From Anisakis pegreffii (taxonomy: Eukaryota; Nematoda; Chromadorea; Rhabditida; Anisakidae), in the NCBI GenBank assembly GCA_035041965.1, contig JAPYMA010001660.1:80842-144841 (forward strand): 64,000 nucleotides of DNA, in the 5' to 3' direction. A program made the position numbers and the translations under genes. Of this stretch, positions 38,131-51,019 are shown in pieces (the first letter of the stretch is position 1; every line of letters starts with the position of its first letter). Under the pieces are notes generated by a model that had not been told where the DNA came from, did not search any database, and saw only the letters and a program-made list of their open reading frames with translations.

Positions 38131-41100
38131 TCATAATCATATGCTTCTTTGCGTCAATAAGTGTTCTTCGGAAAAGCGCCTTCATTCAAAGGAATGAATG
38201 ATTAATCTTAACAACATCCTCATGAGCACTTACTCCCACATCTATTTTTAGCTTACACTTAATAATTCTCGAAGAGTTGATGGCATCCGATGATTGAAGA
38301 TTGTGTGCCAAAGAACGCACCAAAATAAAGCTCTGAGCGAACACAACATGTCTGTTTATCAATCAATTCCACTCATTATAGATCAAATCTCTATGTAAGC
38401 CTAAACCCAACTTAATTGCATCATAACAAACCAAATTTGGCATGCACATGCCAAATTCACTCGGCAGTCAGGACTGCTCAGTAGCTAATCTTCACAAAAC
38501 AGGAGCAAAATGAATGTTTTATGGTGCTGCCAATACCAGAGATCGCTTGTTGTTCACGTTGACTGAAAGTGATTTGTAGGAAATTGTGTAGAGTTTCTTG
38601 AAATTGGAAAGGTCAACGTGATGTGTAAAGTCGACGAAACATGTCCCAAGTTGTCGAAATATTTGCTGAAAGAGGTTGATGAACGAAAGATACTAAACTG
38701 CCAGTCAAAAATGAGATGAACTCAATTGTTGAAGTTGCGAGAACGAGCAAAAAAGATGACGGTTTTGAATAAGACAAAAACCTCAACGGATGAACTTGCA
38801 GAAAGAATATTGTTCGAAAAATACTCGAGAGAGGCGCAAATAGAATTATATCCCTCCTCCCATATTCCTAACTGTTCACAAGTCGGCATCTGAATCATTT
38901 GAAATTCTGTCCATTCAACAAGCATCTGAAAAAGTCATGAATGATATGAATTCGGTCAAACAAAATTCTCCATTCTCACTTATTATCCGTCGTCCACAAT
39001 TATGCATTTGTATCGGATCAGACGGAATTCATTCATTCATTCACAGGATTGTTGAAAAGTTCATGAATATCTTTTGATTCCCATATAAGTTTGTGAATTT
39101 TCATTCTTCTAAGAAAGGAGCAATTATAAAATAAGTGCTAAAAACTTATCTTTGATGGATTGGATACGATATGAGTAATCAAGTGGCACTCATAGAAACG
39201 ATAGTTCTTATATCACCATTCAATTTTGTGATTTTTCAAAGTGAGTCGACTGTGAAAAGTGTTTAGAAATAATTACACTATGAAATATCATACACTGTAT
39301 CGTCTTTATTTATGTTCATCGTACTCAGCATGAAGTGAAAGACGCTAAAATATGACGGAAGACGGAACGATCACCTGGGTTATGCTATGAAAAACTTCTT
39401 TTTACACCGATTTTGAGCACTTTTCCATAGTAAACAACATTTAGTGACTAGAAAAAAAATTACTACGGAAGTAAATAATCAAAATGAATGACTGACAATC
39501 ACAACACAATGATTACAGCGGAATAAAAATGGTATTTTGAGCGAAAATAGGATTGAAAATAAAATTATTTCACTTAATTATTCTGTTGTTGTATTCAGCT
39601 ATGTCAAATGATTAATCTTGCACTTGCTCGTATTTCTGGAACCTTAACTCAAAAATTTCCTTTAACAAGCATTGATATTATTGGATTATTGTGATATAAC
39701 AATGAAATAGCGAAAATTTTGCAGACAAATTTTACTTCTGCAGACAAATTCAATTATTTACGCAAAACCTCGGCCTTGTTTCCTGTTTTATCTCCGTTCC
39801 ACGACAGCTATGATTACTTCTACGCTCCTCTGCTTGTTATTAGCTGCGAAAGTACGACTGCAAATTGAGTATTTCTAATCATATCATTGAATCCTACTTA
39901 CTCATCGCATATTTATTACTCACTAGATAACTTAATTTTTGCCGTAACAACGCATCCACACTTTTTTCTCTAACCTTTAAAAGCTTCTGCAGTGATAGGT
40001 GATCAAAAGCAATGAGAAATAGCAATGTGCAGTGATTATTCAGAAAAAAAGGAAACAGAGTGATTTATTTCAGTAGACTGATGCAGATTAATAGGCTGTG
40101 AGCTTGATTACATTAAATGTTTAACTGATAAATGCTTAATTTGAAAGTTTTGTAAGTTGATGGAAACGTACAAGTAAACACAGCTCGTCCAATGTGCAAC
40201 AGCAAACGATAAGTGACATATCTATTCAACTGTCCGTAAATGTCACAATATTGTTGTCATGGAGGAGTTGCAAGGTGCTTACGTGATTGAATATGACAAA
40301 CTTTTGCTTGCCTGATATTGAAACGGTTTGAAAATGCGAATGCGTCGAAAACCATCATTCAAGGGCAGAAAACTATTTCCACGAGGTTAGCAGAAAAGGA
40401 CTGATATTTGCATTAGAGCGACAAAATCACATTTGAAGTAGTTGACAATTTGAAAGTGCTGCGTCTTCAGCTTGGGATGACTTTTGATCAAGATAAATTG
40501 AGTTGAATGACGCAAAAGAATAAAAAACTTCCCAAAAAATGTTAAACTTCTTGGGGTCTACGAGGGTAGTCGATAGTGTCAAGTACGTTGACAACCAATG
40601 CAACATGAAGTGGAAGTTCGTTGGAAGCTTAAGAATGCACTGTTTTTTTCATTAGTGCAGTCCATTTTGATGAAAACAATTCCACTCATTCCACTTGGGA
40701 TTCTCAGCCAAGCGACCACTGTGTCAAGTACTTTCTATTGATTCATTTGGTTTCAGGCATACAACCATCACCACTTCATCGTAGATTAAGCAGATATCAA
40801 GGAAACTGACATTACTTTCAATAGCGTTGAGAACTTATTATCAAGAAGTGCATTCAGAACATGACTTTGCTAGGTATTTTATTTTATATTATGGCTTGAA
40901 TTCTTTCAAAGTCTATTCCAGTCCACCATAGTGTCGCGACATGACTTTAACGATGGTCGTCCTCGAAAATATTTGATGCAACCTGACTTTTGGAGTAGGA
41001 GTGGATTGATTGGTCGCTGAAGTTCTATTAAATGTTCACTTCATCGTCTTCTTCGAGGGTAGCTGCAGTACTTCAGGTGCACCCACTTTTCGATTTTCCG

Positions 41101-44100
41101 AAAATTAATTAAATTTGAACTGTGAATGCTCCTAATTTGTATAAAATGATATGTTAGGATTATGAATACCTCACAAAAAACTTTTCGTCAAAAAGTAATC
41201 TCGATTCTCAGCCCATCGCACTTTCAACTCATAAAACACTCTTCCAAATTTTGATCACGTTTCGAATCATTTTAGTCTGCGTCATTATTCATAGTGCTGT
41301 CAGTGATCTGTTTCAATGATCATCGCTACAAATTGTTTTCGCACAACTCATTACAACACGGTAATTCAACACCTGTCTGCACATTTCTTGGGGTGATCGC
41401 GCCGTTAAATGAGGATGAGTGCATGGGTGGATTCGGCGTAAAATATTCACTGCAATGATAAATATTTAGAGCGCGGATGCTATCGCAACGGCTGGTATTA
41501 CCAAAATGCTGTGTATGCGATGCTATTTTGAAGTCGCCATGAGGTTACTTATAGTAATTTATTTGGCTTAGCACTCTATAGCACAACAGTGGAAAACTAT
41601 TAACACTCCGAGTTGGTCATTGTTTTATGAACTACCGCTAGCACTAAATTTGAAGTTAAAAATTACAAAATAAAACAGACTGAGTAGGAAAATAAAGGAA
41701 AAGCATGTCTAGATAGAATATTAAAACTAACAGGGTCAATTCAAACTGTGGTTGATAAAAGAAGTTAAATCATGAAAATCATTTGCGAATATTCCTCATA
41801 AAGCACGATCGGTACAAGGAATGTATATGTAACCGATCAGACTTCAGCGATTTTCCAATGAATATCAGCAACAATTAAAGTAATTTTAGGAGCACATGAT
41901 CATCAGTGCAGACATTGAATGACGCAGCTTGAATCTGTCTAGAACAGCTCTGCTTTTCCGCCCATTACTCAACGCCCTGTATTATTATTTCTCTGTCTTG
42001 TGAGATATGAAATGAGGAAATGAAAGTGTGGATTCACGGAAGTACGCAATATAGAGAGGAAGATTTTGTGGAGCTAAATAATTGCGTTTGACATTTAGGT
42101 GACATAAAAATCGATGTGAAAAACAATTAGCATTTGATTAATTCATGACTGTGTGTTAATTACTTCCGAGAAAAATTAGAAGAAAAACCTGCTGAGGCAA
42201 TGAACTTTATCGCGATGAACGATCATTAAATGTGATGTCGCATCGCAACGGCATTCAAACGCTCATTGAAAACATACCGCATTCATTGCATTCGTATCAT
42301 TTTTAATGAGATCTTTGTGATCCGAATCTGTCCTTCCAATTTTGATTACGCCATTGGTCATGAGAAATGTGTCGCTTTTGAGCATCGAAAATTTTTTGAG
42401 AATCGAAAATGTATAGGATGTGAATTATATGAACACAAATTGAGGTTTCTGGAAATGTTTCAGTGGAAATGCTATGCATCGGATAACGAGAAAACATTGT
42501 AGAGTGCTGAAATTGAAGTTTCTAATTACTGCACATCGCAGCAGATGAGGCATTGGAATTGAGCCGTCGGATTTATTTGAGGCGAAAATAGATTGGGTTG
42601 CATGGATAATATTAAAAACAGAGTTAATTAAAAACACAAACGGGAATTAATGCATTTTATGGTTTTGGCTAGAAAATATTTATCGAATGCGTTTCATGAG
42701 AAATAGTGGGAATGCATCAGTTAATCAAGCTATTCATCATTGTATTCCAAGATTCCCTATCGCAATTCTCGCTCTATTCCAGTGCTAAATAACTGACATC
42801 TCGTAAAGTATGATAAAATTACCCATATATATATTCTCCATATCAATACATTCCTCGCGCAAAACTGCAAAAACAGCGTTTAACAGTCATTTAAAGAAGC
42901 TCAAAGAAGCAGTGGAGAATTGCTTCAGCCAGGCAATAAGAGCTTCCAAGATCATGAAAATTCATTTTGATGCAGTACAGAAACTCACTGATGGTTCAAG
43001 CGATTGAAAAATGGCTCAATTATTTGCTTGTACGACCATTATGAAGAAGGCATAATTTGATCAAGCTCTCTTTGTGTTCTTGCAGACTTTCAATCGCTCA
43101 ATCAGCTAACAGGGCGTAACAAATCGACTCAATCACATTACCACGAATTCATTCTCAAATGCGCTCTTCATAGCAACTCATTAAAAAAATTCATTGAAGG
43201 ATCAGTGAAACAAAGCGTCCATAAAATGAATGAACTTAGGGATTAAAGCACTCACTAGTACCGATAAATTGAGCGTTTGAATGTGCCACTTTAAATTATC
43301 TGCCCGCTTTCACCTCGTAATGAGATCGAAGTCAATTCCATCAAATTGAAAGCAACAACAACAATACCATTAAACTGAGTTCATTGAGCTGGCTGAATAA
43401 ATGGCTTATGTGCTAAGAAGAAGTATGTATGTATCAATTTTTAACATAAGCGAAGAGAATGCGAAAAGGAGGAAGCGTCAGAAGAGCGAACGTGCACTAC
43501 AGATCAATTCATCGACGGGAATGTGAAGGCTTAATGAAACCGAAAATAAGTTCTACATAAATGCATACTCAAATACCTTGCACAATTCACGCATGCACAC
43601 TCAATTATTGCTCGTAGGCGAACTCGACTTTAATCAATTGATGAAATTTTTTCATTCAAATGACTTTATTCAGCCTAGGTTTGTCGCCATTCAGTGAAAC
43701 GCTCTCGAGAAGGAATCCGTTGAATGACTGCATTCTCAGCAATCGAGTGATACCCTCTAGCAACGACTGCACTCATTAGTAAAACTTTTGAGTGAACTTA
43801 ATGACTATTGCGATTATTCGTGAAGAGTTCATCAAACGAAACGAATCATTTCAATGCAATTATAAGCATGATTGTGTAATACATGAATGTCAAATTATTT
43901 CTCAAATTCTATTTGTATCTTCAACCTCAGTCAATGTAACTTATGAAAAGAATGCAATGAGCAAAGGATGATTTCCAACTGATAAATTTGAAATGCTCAC
44001 AAAGATAAAACTGAATGAAAGTTATAATGTGTTACTTCAAAAGTTGTCCTTAAAAACACTCCGTTTTGAACTTCTCGAAAGAATTTTGTGCTGGTGACCT

Positions 44101-45680
44101 AGAGAGATGTTTGAGATAAATGCGAAAGCTGAATCGCAGATTTCTAGCTCAACTTAAACATCGGATATGCGAGTTGGCCTAATATCTCAGAACTGGTCAA
44201 TTCTCAAAAACGAAACTGGTAATCCAAAACCTTGATGAGAAGTAAACATCTTCCTCTTAAACACTCGATTTATTTTGAGGAACTCGTAATGCTTTTATTT
44301 TTATCTAATGAATTTTGAAGTGATCTGGAATTTCTCCACCAGTATATAATAACCACATTGAGAAGGGAGATGATGATATCATCACAAAAACGGAATAGGT
44401 CCATTATGAAAGCAGCAAAAACATAACTCGGATGTGTAACATCAAAGCTAAGGGATCTCTCCGCATTTCAAAAAACTGAAATCAAGTGATATTTTTTCAC
44501 GAGTGTAATCGATCACCATATCATTGATAAACGGATTGGTGATTTCATTAGCGGGAGGAGAAGGTTTTCTCCTGCTAGAGGAAAGCCTGCATAATATCCT
44601 CAAGAAACCTCTTATCCTTTATTGCGCATTCACAGATCCCATCCCATCGAGCTCCCAACAAACAGTGCTAGGTTTCTGTGCGTGCGACAAAAGTTTCTGA
44701 CACTAGCATTTACATGTCTCCGGTCACTTCAAAATCCATATAAATTTCTCGATTCACCTCAAGATTCCTGTTTTATCTTGTCATGAATTTTTCAAGCAGT
44801 GGTTTATAATGCTTTATGATCCAAATATTGATATTATTTATGATCCAAGAAGGTACTGCGCCATCCAATGCGCACAAAACCGAGTGCATACAATTTTGCT
44901 AAATTCTTGATGTGCTACCAGTAGAAATGGCCTGAAATTGCAGCCAATTTTCATATCATTGATAATTTCAAAAATTTTCGTTGTTTGAAAATACGTTGTT
45001 TCATTAGTTTTTCGACTCATAAAGCCTGCATCACTTCTTAGAAGATACAAAATGGGGTCAGCAAAGGCCAGCGCAGTCCGAATTGCTCCATCTCCCATTG
45101 AGATAAAAACATCATGGGTGGGAATTTCATTTTGGACGAAAATTTCCTCTAAGCGCACATGCATCCTATAAAATGTTCGAGCGTGTTTCCTAGATCGTTT
45201 TGTGAATGTTATGAATGGTTGTGCCGGAAGATTGAATAGTGCGATTTTGTATGGAGATAAAATGGAACAGCGATTTTCTTTGGAGATTAAATGCAAAAAA
45301 AATCTCTCGCGAAAATATCGCGGATGCAGTTTTCAGTTGTCTTTTTTCAACTGGCGAACAGATCAAAATTTTTCACTTCCAATTATATGACCAATCAGTT
45401 TCTCAGAAATATTTTCTGACAGCTTGCTGACGCAATCGAAACAATGAATCACTAAAACCGTTTTAATGGAATGATGCTGATAAGCAAACAAATGACGAGT
45501 GGCTGTAAAGAGGTCTTCTGCATACTACATCAAAACGACCCATACTTTGTTATTTTGCCATTCTTTTCTTAATAGAACGCAGTGATTTTGTTGCGAGATA
45601 AAATGCGAAAAAAATTTCGTCTGATTGCTGGAAGAGCCCGTAATAAATCATATTTTGGGTGGGGAAGACGCAATGTAAAA

Positions 45681-46365
45681 CCGTTTGACAAAGCAGAGCA
45701 TAGATGGAAATGGAGCATCAACTATTTCAGATGGAAACAGTACAGATGGGAACACAGCACAAACGAAATGCATTTTGAACTTGTGTTGGGAACCGCATGA
45801 TTTTTCTCGGTGGTCACCGCAAATCGGTATTCACCAAAAAACAAATTTTGAGCGTCGGTCGGTTGCGTTTCGTTTGTAACCAACGGGTCGGTGATCACCA
45901 ATAAACCATCGCTGATTACCGACCGATTTTCGGTGGTCGCCTACCGTCGGCGGTCACGGACCCAACACTATTTTGAGCGATGATATTTCCCGACAACTCA
46001 TTTTCAGCTCAAATGAATTGATGCCATCAGCGTACAAACCCAGAATAGGTTCGCCTTGCCTCAAGTCCATTCTTTTTCAATGGATAGAATGAGAGCTCGC
46101 GTCACACCAATTTTTGGAAATGTCAGCCAAGATGTTACAAATTCACTCATGCTGTTTAACTCCATTCAAACTCCTCCAACAAATGATTCATTCCACGCTA
46201 TTGGCACTCAAGGCTTCCAAAGTCCAGATGCAATGTCATCTAATGCTGACACGATTTACGGTCGTTCTCGCGATCAAACCGGATCAACGGAGGTGTCAAT
46301 GAGCATTTTATTGGTACCACTTATTGAGTATCACATAACGTTTATTTTTCAGGCAGTTCCATGAA
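45681..46365 (+). CDS. Candidate 3' end of an unassigned gene
   Basis: Three pieces hang together. An open stretch at about 45686-45760 reads SIDGNGASTISDGNSTDGN. An exon at about 46034-46291 follows an ATCAG acceptor and encodes SMDRMRARVTPIFGNVSQD, then an Asn/Ser/Thr-rich part, and ends GRSRDQTGSTE before a donor GTGTCA. A 62-nt intron ends in TTTTTCAG at 46353, and the next exon reads AVP and stops. Phase agrees at the last junction. The composition suggests a disordered tail. It lies about 300 bp before the start of the next gene on the same strand. I do not recognise the protein, and the 45.7-kb piece is the weakest part. Confidence 0.3.
45783..45968. mobile_element. Small inverted-repeat element rich in CGGT motifs
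   Basis: The 186-bp segment starts GTGTTGGG and ends CCCAACAC, a perfect 8-bp terminal inverted repeat. Inside, variants of TCGGTGGTCACCG and ACCGACCGATTTTCGGT occur in both orientations, so the element can fold on itself. It is clearly richer in G and C than its flanks. I see no definite target duplication and no coding capacity. A foldback-type MITE is the likely class. Confidence 0.5.
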
Positions 46366-46654
46366 TGCTTCATGTGCTGTGCTGGTTCAGTAATTGTTGC
46401 AACCTTTAGAGTATCATATCGTTTTTCTTTTTCGCGCAAATTTATAAATATTTCATCTCCTGTGCTAGTTAAGTGACTAGATGGCATGCAAGAGTCTTCC
46501 TTGCTTGTTGCGTTCATGAACACCTTCGATTTTGTGTGCTTCAGTGAAGTAGTTGGATTAAATATCAATTTGAAATGCGTGCTGAGAGATTGCGATGGGC
46601 TTAGCAATTGAAATATCAATTCTGATCAACGATACCTGTCTGGCATTGCTGCAA

Positions 46655-46663
46655 AGGTTTCAG
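46655..46663 (+). promoter_or_regulatory. Probable spliced-leader acceptor site of transferase copy 1
   Basis: AGGTTTCAG ends 12 nt before the ATG at 46676. No upstream coding exon joins it, and the same arrangement recurs in copy 2. In nematodes such a TTTCAG close to the start codon usually receives the spliced leader. Confidence 0.6.
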
Positions 46664-49600
46664 GTGTTCGACAACATGCGAATATCCCGCAGATGGATTT
46701 CGAACCGGCTAGGTCACTTCATAGCACCTGCAATTCTTCTACTCTTCCTTTATGGATGCATACTTCCAGCCAATCTGTTACAGATCGCCAAGGTATTGTT
46801 ATAGGTGTAACGCTCATTTCCTATCATACGTTTCGATCAGCAATAACACCCAGTTGCGGTCACATTATTCAAAAAATACAACCATACCTCGACTTATGGC
46901 GATAAGCAATTCAGTAGATAGCGATCTAAGTGGAACAAGGACCGATCGGACCATCACTAAGCATTCTCAAATGCATTAGTGCAATACACTTAGCCTACTA
47001 AGTAGTTATGAACTGAAAACACTGGTCGCGTTACAAACAGATTTCTCAGAAACATATCATATACCTCAATGTCCCACTTATGTTTTATCGCTTCTAAATA
47101 GCCTCAATAGTTATGGATTCAATAGGATTATTCACCAACCTAGTCTATCTTACGGTCAACAATGCTGTGCTACTGCGCTTATTTGATAGCAGTGGTCATA
47201 CTCTGTCCGTTCCATGTTCACCATCCTGCCAGCCCAACAATTGATATGCCTCCACTCATGAAACCCTTCACCTTGTTGCCACTTATCTCGATCATTCGTT
47301 CGGAGATCTCAAAAGCAATTGCAGTAAAGAGAGTATTGCTTCGATAATTTTTAAGAGGAAATCACCGTTTACATATTTTTTGCATGTGAATGACCACGAC
47401 GAGTTTAACTGCCTGTGGTCGTAAGAAGCGTTGGATGTTTTGCACGTGATTTATAAAGACGTTGTACTAGATTGAACGCGACATTCTGAAGTTACTGAAC
47501 GAGAATGCTGCAAGTGCTTCTATGGAATCAATTCGACGGGCAAGTGACTATGCAAACTTCATTCTTCGTCTCAAGGCTATTGGAAAGCCACCGAGTATAC
47601 AATTTGTGAGCATTAATTAAATTTTTTGTGATCGCAACTATCCTGATGGTATACATCAACTGGTAACGATCTGAAAAACAGATAGGGATTGAATCATCGT
47701 AAAATGAGACTTCGCTGAGCTCATCAACAACACTGATTGATTTTGGCTGCTCTCCTTAACATCTAAATTTTTTTGTTGGACAAGAACGTACAACACAACA
47801 AGTAAAAAATCGAGAGTTTAATGTGAGATCTAAGAATAGGATACAAGCAAATGACAGTGGATGTTCATCAACCTGAAAATACCATGATAAATAATTACAA
47901 GCTGATTAGGCCAGCTGCTGCGACGAATTCCACAGGTCCTATCATACTAGGTCGAACATCTTGGAGTTTGTTCATTGAATTATGCATGACGTATTTAAAG
48001 ATGTTGTAAAATTTAAATCAATGGTTTTCAGTTGAACAAGAAAATAATTGATCTGGTGCTGAATCATTTATGCAATTTGAGTATAATGAGGGGTGCTTTG
48101 GAGCGAATGGCATTTGTGACATTTGATGAGGAATCTGCACACGCAATTCAAGCATTTTATCCTTCTATACCAATTCTCATATACGAAAATCCGCTGCTAA
48201 AGGTAAACTGTTGTCTCCACGAACATCTCGCATTCATTGCACTTTATATTTCGACTACTAATGTGCTCATTCCACGTGCAAGAACCAGATGATTTCCAAT
48301 CGAGACGCTTACCGAGTTACAGATTGTTTTGATTGAAAGCCGACGAATCCCTCTTGATTTTCCCAGATTTCAGTTACACCGCAAAAAAAATGGACATTTC
48401 TATCGTAGTTAGACGTAATCCATTTTTGTACTTCTCAAATTCGTCTGGATCGCAAAAGAATTTTGAATTATTGAATTGTAGTTCGATTTTAACCATTTCC
48501 GTGATTCCAAACTTCTGTGATTACCAATAGAGTAACGTGTAGGAAAGCTACCAGTTCGGTTAATTGCCATCAGTAATCCTAGAAACAACCAAAGAACTCA
48601 CAATTGATTCCATAGTTAATGAAGTATATTACTACTCCAAATTCTGAATGTTGCAGGGAGGCATAAAAAGTCAAGCGGACAATGCGAGCCAAGTTGTTCA
48701 TGAGATGTTTCAGTATCAATTGATGTTTATATTTCGTGCTAATTTAATCAGAACGCTTCTATATGAAGGTATCTCTCTTTGGATGACTCAAGCGGATAGC
48801 ATTTGGCGAGCAAATCTTTTTGATTTCGGTTATGATCTCGATCAAGATCAGAATAATGTCTTGACTAATTACGATGCTTACTTCGATACTGTTGGAACTG
48901 ACGAGGTGATTTCTTTGACAAATTAGTGAAGGATCGGATTTCCTTTCTCATCTTTGAATTGATGAATAGAAAAAATATCAAAGATATTGATCATTTGGAA
49001 CGCGTACTAATCAAAAATCCCAATCGTGTTTGATCCCAAATTTGTTACTGTAAACGGAAAGATGATTGATTCGAATCTTCTCAACACAAAGCCGTTTCCA
49101 GATATTCTACTTCAAAAAGCTCCAACCGTGGATATGTGGATCAACAATTTTTGCACGTGCGAATGATCGGAATCGACGACTCTTTGATCGACTCCACACG
49201 CTACTTCTGCAAATGGTAGCACCAGATTCAGCGCTCTTATCAAAACTTTGTCAAAATGGTGTAGCCAAATGCTATTTAATGCCCCACAGGTTCTAAAAAC
49301 TGTCTTCTTCTGCACTCATCCGTTTCAAAATTGAAATGTTTTTCAAGCTAATAGTGTCCGTTGTGAAACCTTAATTAGCTTTATCTTTCGCACCTCACTT
49401 TAACAGGAATTATTTTGATAATATTTTTTTCAATCAAGTCGTTTTCGATTACTCCTTTTGCACTCGACCGAAAGCTCATTTACTATCAAAATTACTTAGT
49501 CTAAGGTTTATACTTATGTTGGATGCGATCATCCAGAAGGAACTGATGAGATGACACAGATATCTAAAGTAATATCATGGTTACGCTTTGCAGCATACAT

Positions 49601-50801
49601 CTATGAACTTGACTGGAATTTTTGCGTAAAACTCGCCTTGTTAACGGTTTTTTTGACTTCTCGACACTAATTTCTTTCGATCATAAAAACTTTACCACAT
49701 TCCTTCAGATACGAGCATTGGGGCTCATATTGTTGAGTGCCTTAGAGGCGGTCGCTTTTAACCTCAGAGAGATGTTCATGCATTAGTGCCTCATATTAGA
49801 AGAAATGTTAGCAGGTAATTGCTGATGTTGATTGCAGTGTCGCATCGAACGCCGACTGGTTCTGCGGTCCTGCACGAAAAAATCCGCCATATTTCATTCA
49901 AATCGATGTTGTGGGAGGAAATGCGAATAAGATGAAGTATTTGAGAGATAATGGATTCGGTTTCATTGATGAAAAGACAAGCGAGTGCAGCCGTGCTGCC
50001 GTTCGTGATGGAATGTTTGTATTATTAAATGCCTCATCGTTTTTACTGACAGTCATGAGTGGAGTTCATCGGGGAGCAACTTTTTGGCCGAGAGGCACCC
50101 CGTAGGCAAACAATTCGTCAGGATTGGGAGGTGAACTTCGACCCAGAAGCCTGAGAGGGAAATTGTTGTAGAACTGCCTTCTGTTGTGGTCCTAGATGAG
50201 ACCCAGTCCCCTGACAAACACTAGTCACGACCCTACCGGTGGTACCGATAGCAGTAAGTTCAATCCTCGGGTTTGTGACAAGCATCGCTGAGAAGGTGCT
50301 GAGTGAAGACCGATCTGTCAGTCCTTTCTCGCAGGGTCTGTGACAATTCTTGATGCTAAAGTTCACTAATTAGATGCAATATCAATAAACATACATCCCC
50401 TAACGATAAAAATATTGCCATAAAAGCAGTTGCCACTCCATTAAACTACTAGCGAATTTCTCTGAACATCACCATTACAAGATGGTGTTCCCAGTGAGAT
50501 TGTAAACCACGGTTTCCCTACAACTTATAAGTGATCCATTGTGATAAAATTCATAAACTAGTCGTTAGTGATCATTTCAACATTATCGGTCAATAAGAAA
50601 ATTCACCATTTCAGCTACCGTCTGGAACATGCGCCAAAAACTATTATGACCGATCAAGTATTTCAAGTCAATTCCACGTTGACTTTACTACTTGGACTTG
50701 AAGACACAGCTATTCGATTGATTCCGTTCGGTATCCAGCGATACCAACGATTAAGATTCATACCAGCATATCGCGCTCGTTATTCGATCAAATATCCGTG
50801 A
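46664..50801 (+). CDS. Nucleotide-diphospho-sugar transferase-like type II membrane protein, copy 1
   Basis: Exons: 46676-46792, 47471-47605, 48032-48202, 48657-48905, 49102-49289, 49407-49505, 49838-50038 and 50615-50801. All phases agree: 1347 nt, 448 residues. The ATG at 46676 is followed by a signal anchor (FIAPAILLLFLYGCILPANLL), typical of Golgi glycosyltransferases. MAFVTFDEESAHAIQAFYP, FRANLIRTLLYEGISLW, QADSIWRANLFDFGYD, QPWICGSTIFARA, NQVVFDYSF and GPARKNPPYFIQID appear in the order of the Nucleotid_trans family (PF03407 type, expanded in nematodes). The family's DxD-like DADxxW is QADSIW here, and the later Asp-Gln is Asn-Gln, so activity is uncertain. The donor of exon 7 (GTTTTT) is weak and adjoins a GC-rich block. 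A second copy follows 6.7 kb downstream. AATAAA is at 51014. Confidence 0.75.
50039..50345 (+). repeat. GC-rich block in the last intron of transferase copy 1
   Basis: About 300 bp of GC-rich DNA starts right after exon 7 and ends near TCTCGCAGGGTCTGTGACA. A related, longer block occupies the same place in copy 2 (ACTGACAG...GGAGTTCATC here, ACCGACAG...GAAGCTCATC there; both end in a CGGGA/CGCAGG-TTGTGACA-like segment). Neither encodes a conserved frame. An ancestral insertion of a non-autonomous element before the gene duplication is the simplest reading. Confidence 0.5.
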
Positions 50802-50828
50802 CATTCGTTTGGTTTAACACTAATGATA

Positions 50829-50930
50829 TATTGATAATATTGGTACACCACTCGGTTTCAAGCAAAACTTTCCTTCCCGTTCGCGGAGAAAAGTTTTGCT
50901 TGAAACGGAGTGGTGTACCAATATTATTAA
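50829..50930. ncRNA. Long near-perfect hairpin just after transferase copy 1
   Basis: Arms 50829-50870 and 50889-50930 (42 nt each) match with two mismatches around an 18-nt loop (CCTTCCCGTTCGCGGAGA). It begins 28 bp after the stop codon and before the AATAAA at 51014, so it would be part of the 3' UTR. The equivalent place in copy 2 lacks it. It may be a small foldback element, an RNA-structure regulator, or a source of small RNAs. Confidence 0.7.
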
Positions 50931-51013
50931 TGTTGTGAGCCTGAGCCAGGCTATGATCCGGCTTGTATCTATTATCCAATTATCTTATTATTATTATTCC
51001 TTACTAATGATAT

Positions 51014-51019
51014 AATAAA
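51014..51019 (+). promoter_or_regulatory. Poly(A) signal of transferase copy 1
   Basis: AATAAA lies about 210 nt after the stop codon at 50799-50801, beyond the hairpin. Copy 2 has GATAAA in the matching context (ATGATATGATAAAAAC). Confidence 0.5.

Larger units (their letters stand above)
30919..45680. other. Long gene-poor stretch
   Basis: I find no exon with recognisable protein motifs in almost 15 kb. It contains a (TAA)n tract at 38113-38130 and an RNA-like hairpin at 37013-37070. Open frames of 100-150 codons (for example 32004-31558 and 45296-44838 on the minus strand) have no motif and no convincing splice sites. The stretch could be intergenic or a long intron. Confidence 0.5.

Noticed and set aside
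42810..43007. Plus-strand frame with an amphipathic-looking HLKKLKEAVENCFSQAI segment
   Set aside because: Helix-like composition alone is not enough; there are no clear splice sites or neighbours.
44838..45296. 152-codon minus-strand open frame, the longest in the gene-poor stretch
   Set aside because: No signal peptide, transposase or other motif recognised; AT-rich codons as in flanking non-coding DNA. It might be a relic and would need a profile search.
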